From: Prinsepia uniflora
Lineage: Eukaryota; Streptophyta; Magnoliopsida; Rosales; Rosaceae
Length of the DNA: 64,000 nucleotides
Direction of reading: 5' to 3'
NCBI GenBank assembly: GCA_032719365.1
Contig: CM064872.1
Coordinates: 72,170,752 to 72,234,751, forward strand
Shown: positions 62,501 to 64,000 of the stretch, piece after piece
Layout of the letters: each line of letters starts with the position of its first letter
Numbering within the stretch: position 1 is the stretch's first letter
The notes under the pieces: model-generated
The model's input: only the letters and a program-made list of their open reading frames with translations
Databases searched by the model: none
Told to the model about the DNA's origin: nothing
Program-made: the position numbers and the translations under genes

Positions 62501-62523
62501 CTATAGTAGATACCGAGGCATCA
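59508..62523 (+). mobile_element. Solo LTR W2, visible part, nested in W1
   Basis: It begins TGTAACGACCCGTCCTGAAA after TAGAA. GTGAGTGGAC is at 61526-61535, and a decayed partner (CACTTACAC) near 62448. It contains a 535-bp TIR element (60618-61152). W3 interrupts it at 62524, so its 3' end is outside the window. Confidence 0.75.
60618..61152. mobile_element. 535-bp TIR element inside W2
   Basis: The ends AGGGGTGGCAATGGG and ATTGCCACCCTTA are inverted repeats. A perfect 9-bp duplication GTGCCACGT flanks it (60609-60617 and 61153-61161). The interior is made of repeated ACCCGTTTAA and CGGGTTAAC phrases and is non-coding. An 8- or 9-bp duplication fits hAT or Mutator. I cannot decide between them from the ends alone. 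Confidence 0.85.
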
Positions 62524-64000
62524 TGACAGGACCCATCCCAATCCCCTCAAGATTAACGCGGGATGACCCTGCTCCCGTCTTACACGAAGTGTCAAACAAG
62601 GGATAATTCCAACCTTTGCCCTCCCGGGCTATCAGAGTACGCCAGGATCTGGAGAAGGTATGTGATATCTCGGTCTCTGCTACAGTCCACATCTGCTGTC
62701 AACCTGAAGGGTAGTCAAAACATTAAAAGCTGTGAGTGGAAAAAACAAAAGTTTATAAAAACATTTCCATAAAGACATTTGTACCCTTCACTAAAAAGCA
62801 TGCATGCATTCGAAAACCATTTAACCAAATGGAACCATCTGAGGGAACTAAGCCCAAAACCATAATCAAATCAAATATACGGGCCACTGCCCAAATCCAT
62901 AAGAAACCAATAAGGGACTCAGCCCAAAACCATAACCATACTGAAACCAAATACACGTGCCACTGCTCAAATACTGTACACACCTGTGCACACCACATAT
63001 CAAAGAATCATAAAGATTCAACCATACGGGCCACTAGCCAAAACCTGTGTAACCACACATCACATCTCATATATCATATCATATATCATATATACATATA
63101 AGTTACACAACCAATCCTGTCACGGTATCCAAAGCTACGCGCGTGCTACCCGAGTCTCAATCCGAGTCTTCTCTAAGTTAAGGTTAATGTCTGCAGACCA
63201 CTGATCCTACTCGAGGTTATAGTAACCATAGCCTTCTTGAGAGTAAGGAACCCAACTGGGGGGTGACTCCACTCAGTCGGTGCTCCGTGACTACTCCGGG
63301 GTCCACCCAGGCCAACGACCCTCCCCGGAGGAGATAATAGAAGTAAAGGAAGGTATATGAACATATATATATATATATATATACATAACACAAATATCCA
63401 TGCCCGGTTCGCCTGAACCGTCATGATCCATAATATCCATTCCATTCATATATATAATATCCTCTATGCCCGGTTCCCATAAACCGTCATGTACCACAAT
63501 CACATAACCAAGGTTTCATGCCGGTTCCCATAAACCGTCATGTACCATAATAACATAATCAGGGTTCATGCCGGTTCCCATAAACCATCATGTACCATAA
63601 TAACATAACCAGGGTTCGGGCTGGTTCCCATAACTCGTCATGAACCACGATACCATAACAAGGGTTCATGCCGGTTCCCATAAACCGTCATGAACCTGGA
63701 AATCCGTTTAAGGTTCCCTGACCAGAAATCAAAACCGTAACGTAACCTAGGTCTCGTGCCCGAACATAGGACATCAGCTGGGCCCCGTGCCCGATATCTG
63801 AGGTCATATGCCCGAGACAAAACCAAATGGGTCTCATACCCGAGTTTATCCTTTTGAAATCCAATTCCAAATCATTTAGACCATTAAAGAAATACAGACC
63901 CGTATAAGCACCGTATAAGGCCGAACCCTCGAAATACGTGCTTATACGTAATCACATACAAATGCACCCATGGCATTACCAAACATGTATTAAAATATAT
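62524..64000 (-). mobile_element. Solo LTR W3, runs off the window
   Basis: It begins TGACAGGACCCATCCCAATC after CATCA. GTGAGTGGAA at 62732-62741 stands at the place of the paired motif. The family text CTGCTACAGTCCACATCTGC follows as in S3 and X. The other end is not in the window. Confidence 0.75.
63455..63710 (-). repeat. Tandem array of about 55-bp units in W3
   Basis: Five units share TGCCGGTTCCCATAAACCGT and CATGTACCATAATAACATAA. An (AT)n microsatellite lies just before, at about 63365-63384. The array is in the variable segment after the paired motif, the same relative place as the arrays in S2, S3, Y and Z. Confidence 0.8.

Overview
The window is nuclear DNA of a flowering plant, a eudicot and probably Rosaceae-like. 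That placement is inference: Cassandra elements of this LTR type and the two intact proteins resemble what I know from that family. It holds two intact protein genes, one decayed gene, and long stretches of nested transposable-element insertions. Intergenic DNA is AT-rich. I see no bacterial, organellar or viral genes, no CRISPR array and no tRNA gene.

Genes. (1) 23.6-26.2 kb, plus: a SAC51/SACL-type atypical bHLH regulator. Its leader carries the conserved 53-residue upstream ORF of this family (24612-24896), split by an intron, ahead of a 364-residue main ORF (25122-26216). (2) 42.4-44.0 kb, minus: a pentatricopeptide-repeat gene closely resembling PNM1, broken by a stop codon, a 41-bp microduplication and at least two further frameshifts. 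(3) 44.6-54.3 kb, plus: a 19-exon gene for a 766-residue WD40-TPR-WD40 protein, the orthologue of Arabidopsis ASG2 (a DDB1-CUL4 substrate receptor), ending in a CaaX prenylation box. PNM1 and ASG2 stand head to head about 620 bp apart.

Repeats. Three nests occupy 6.8-20.3, 28.7-39.2 and 57.4-64.0 kb. They are built mainly from one family of coding-free units of about 2.6-3.1 kb. These begin TGTAACRACCCG, end CCTGACA (or the reverse complement), and are flanked by 5-bp direct repeats, so I read them as solo LTRs of a long-LTR retrotransposon. By nesting and target-site duplications I delimit seven complete copies and three that run off the window. Nest I: a TIR element was hit by a Cassandra TRIM retrotransposon, whose two LTRs were then each split by a solo LTR, one of which contains another. 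Nest II: a composite Cassandra insertion (three direct LTRs, two internal regions and one inverted LTR within a single 5-bp duplication) is followed 12 bp later by a three-deep nest of solo LTRs. Nest III: three more overlapping copies, one carrying a 535-bp TIR element.

Shared structure in the solo-LTR family. Almost every copy has TGTGAGTGGAC on one side and its reverse complement on the other side of a variable 0.7-1.5 kb segment, which often holds tandem repeats. In one copy both arms carry matching changes. Most copies also share a GC-rich foldback of about 45 bp. These, the composite Cassandra, a 122-bp-arm hairpin at 38.5-38.8 kb and the intron-split regulatory uORF are the observations most worth a second look.
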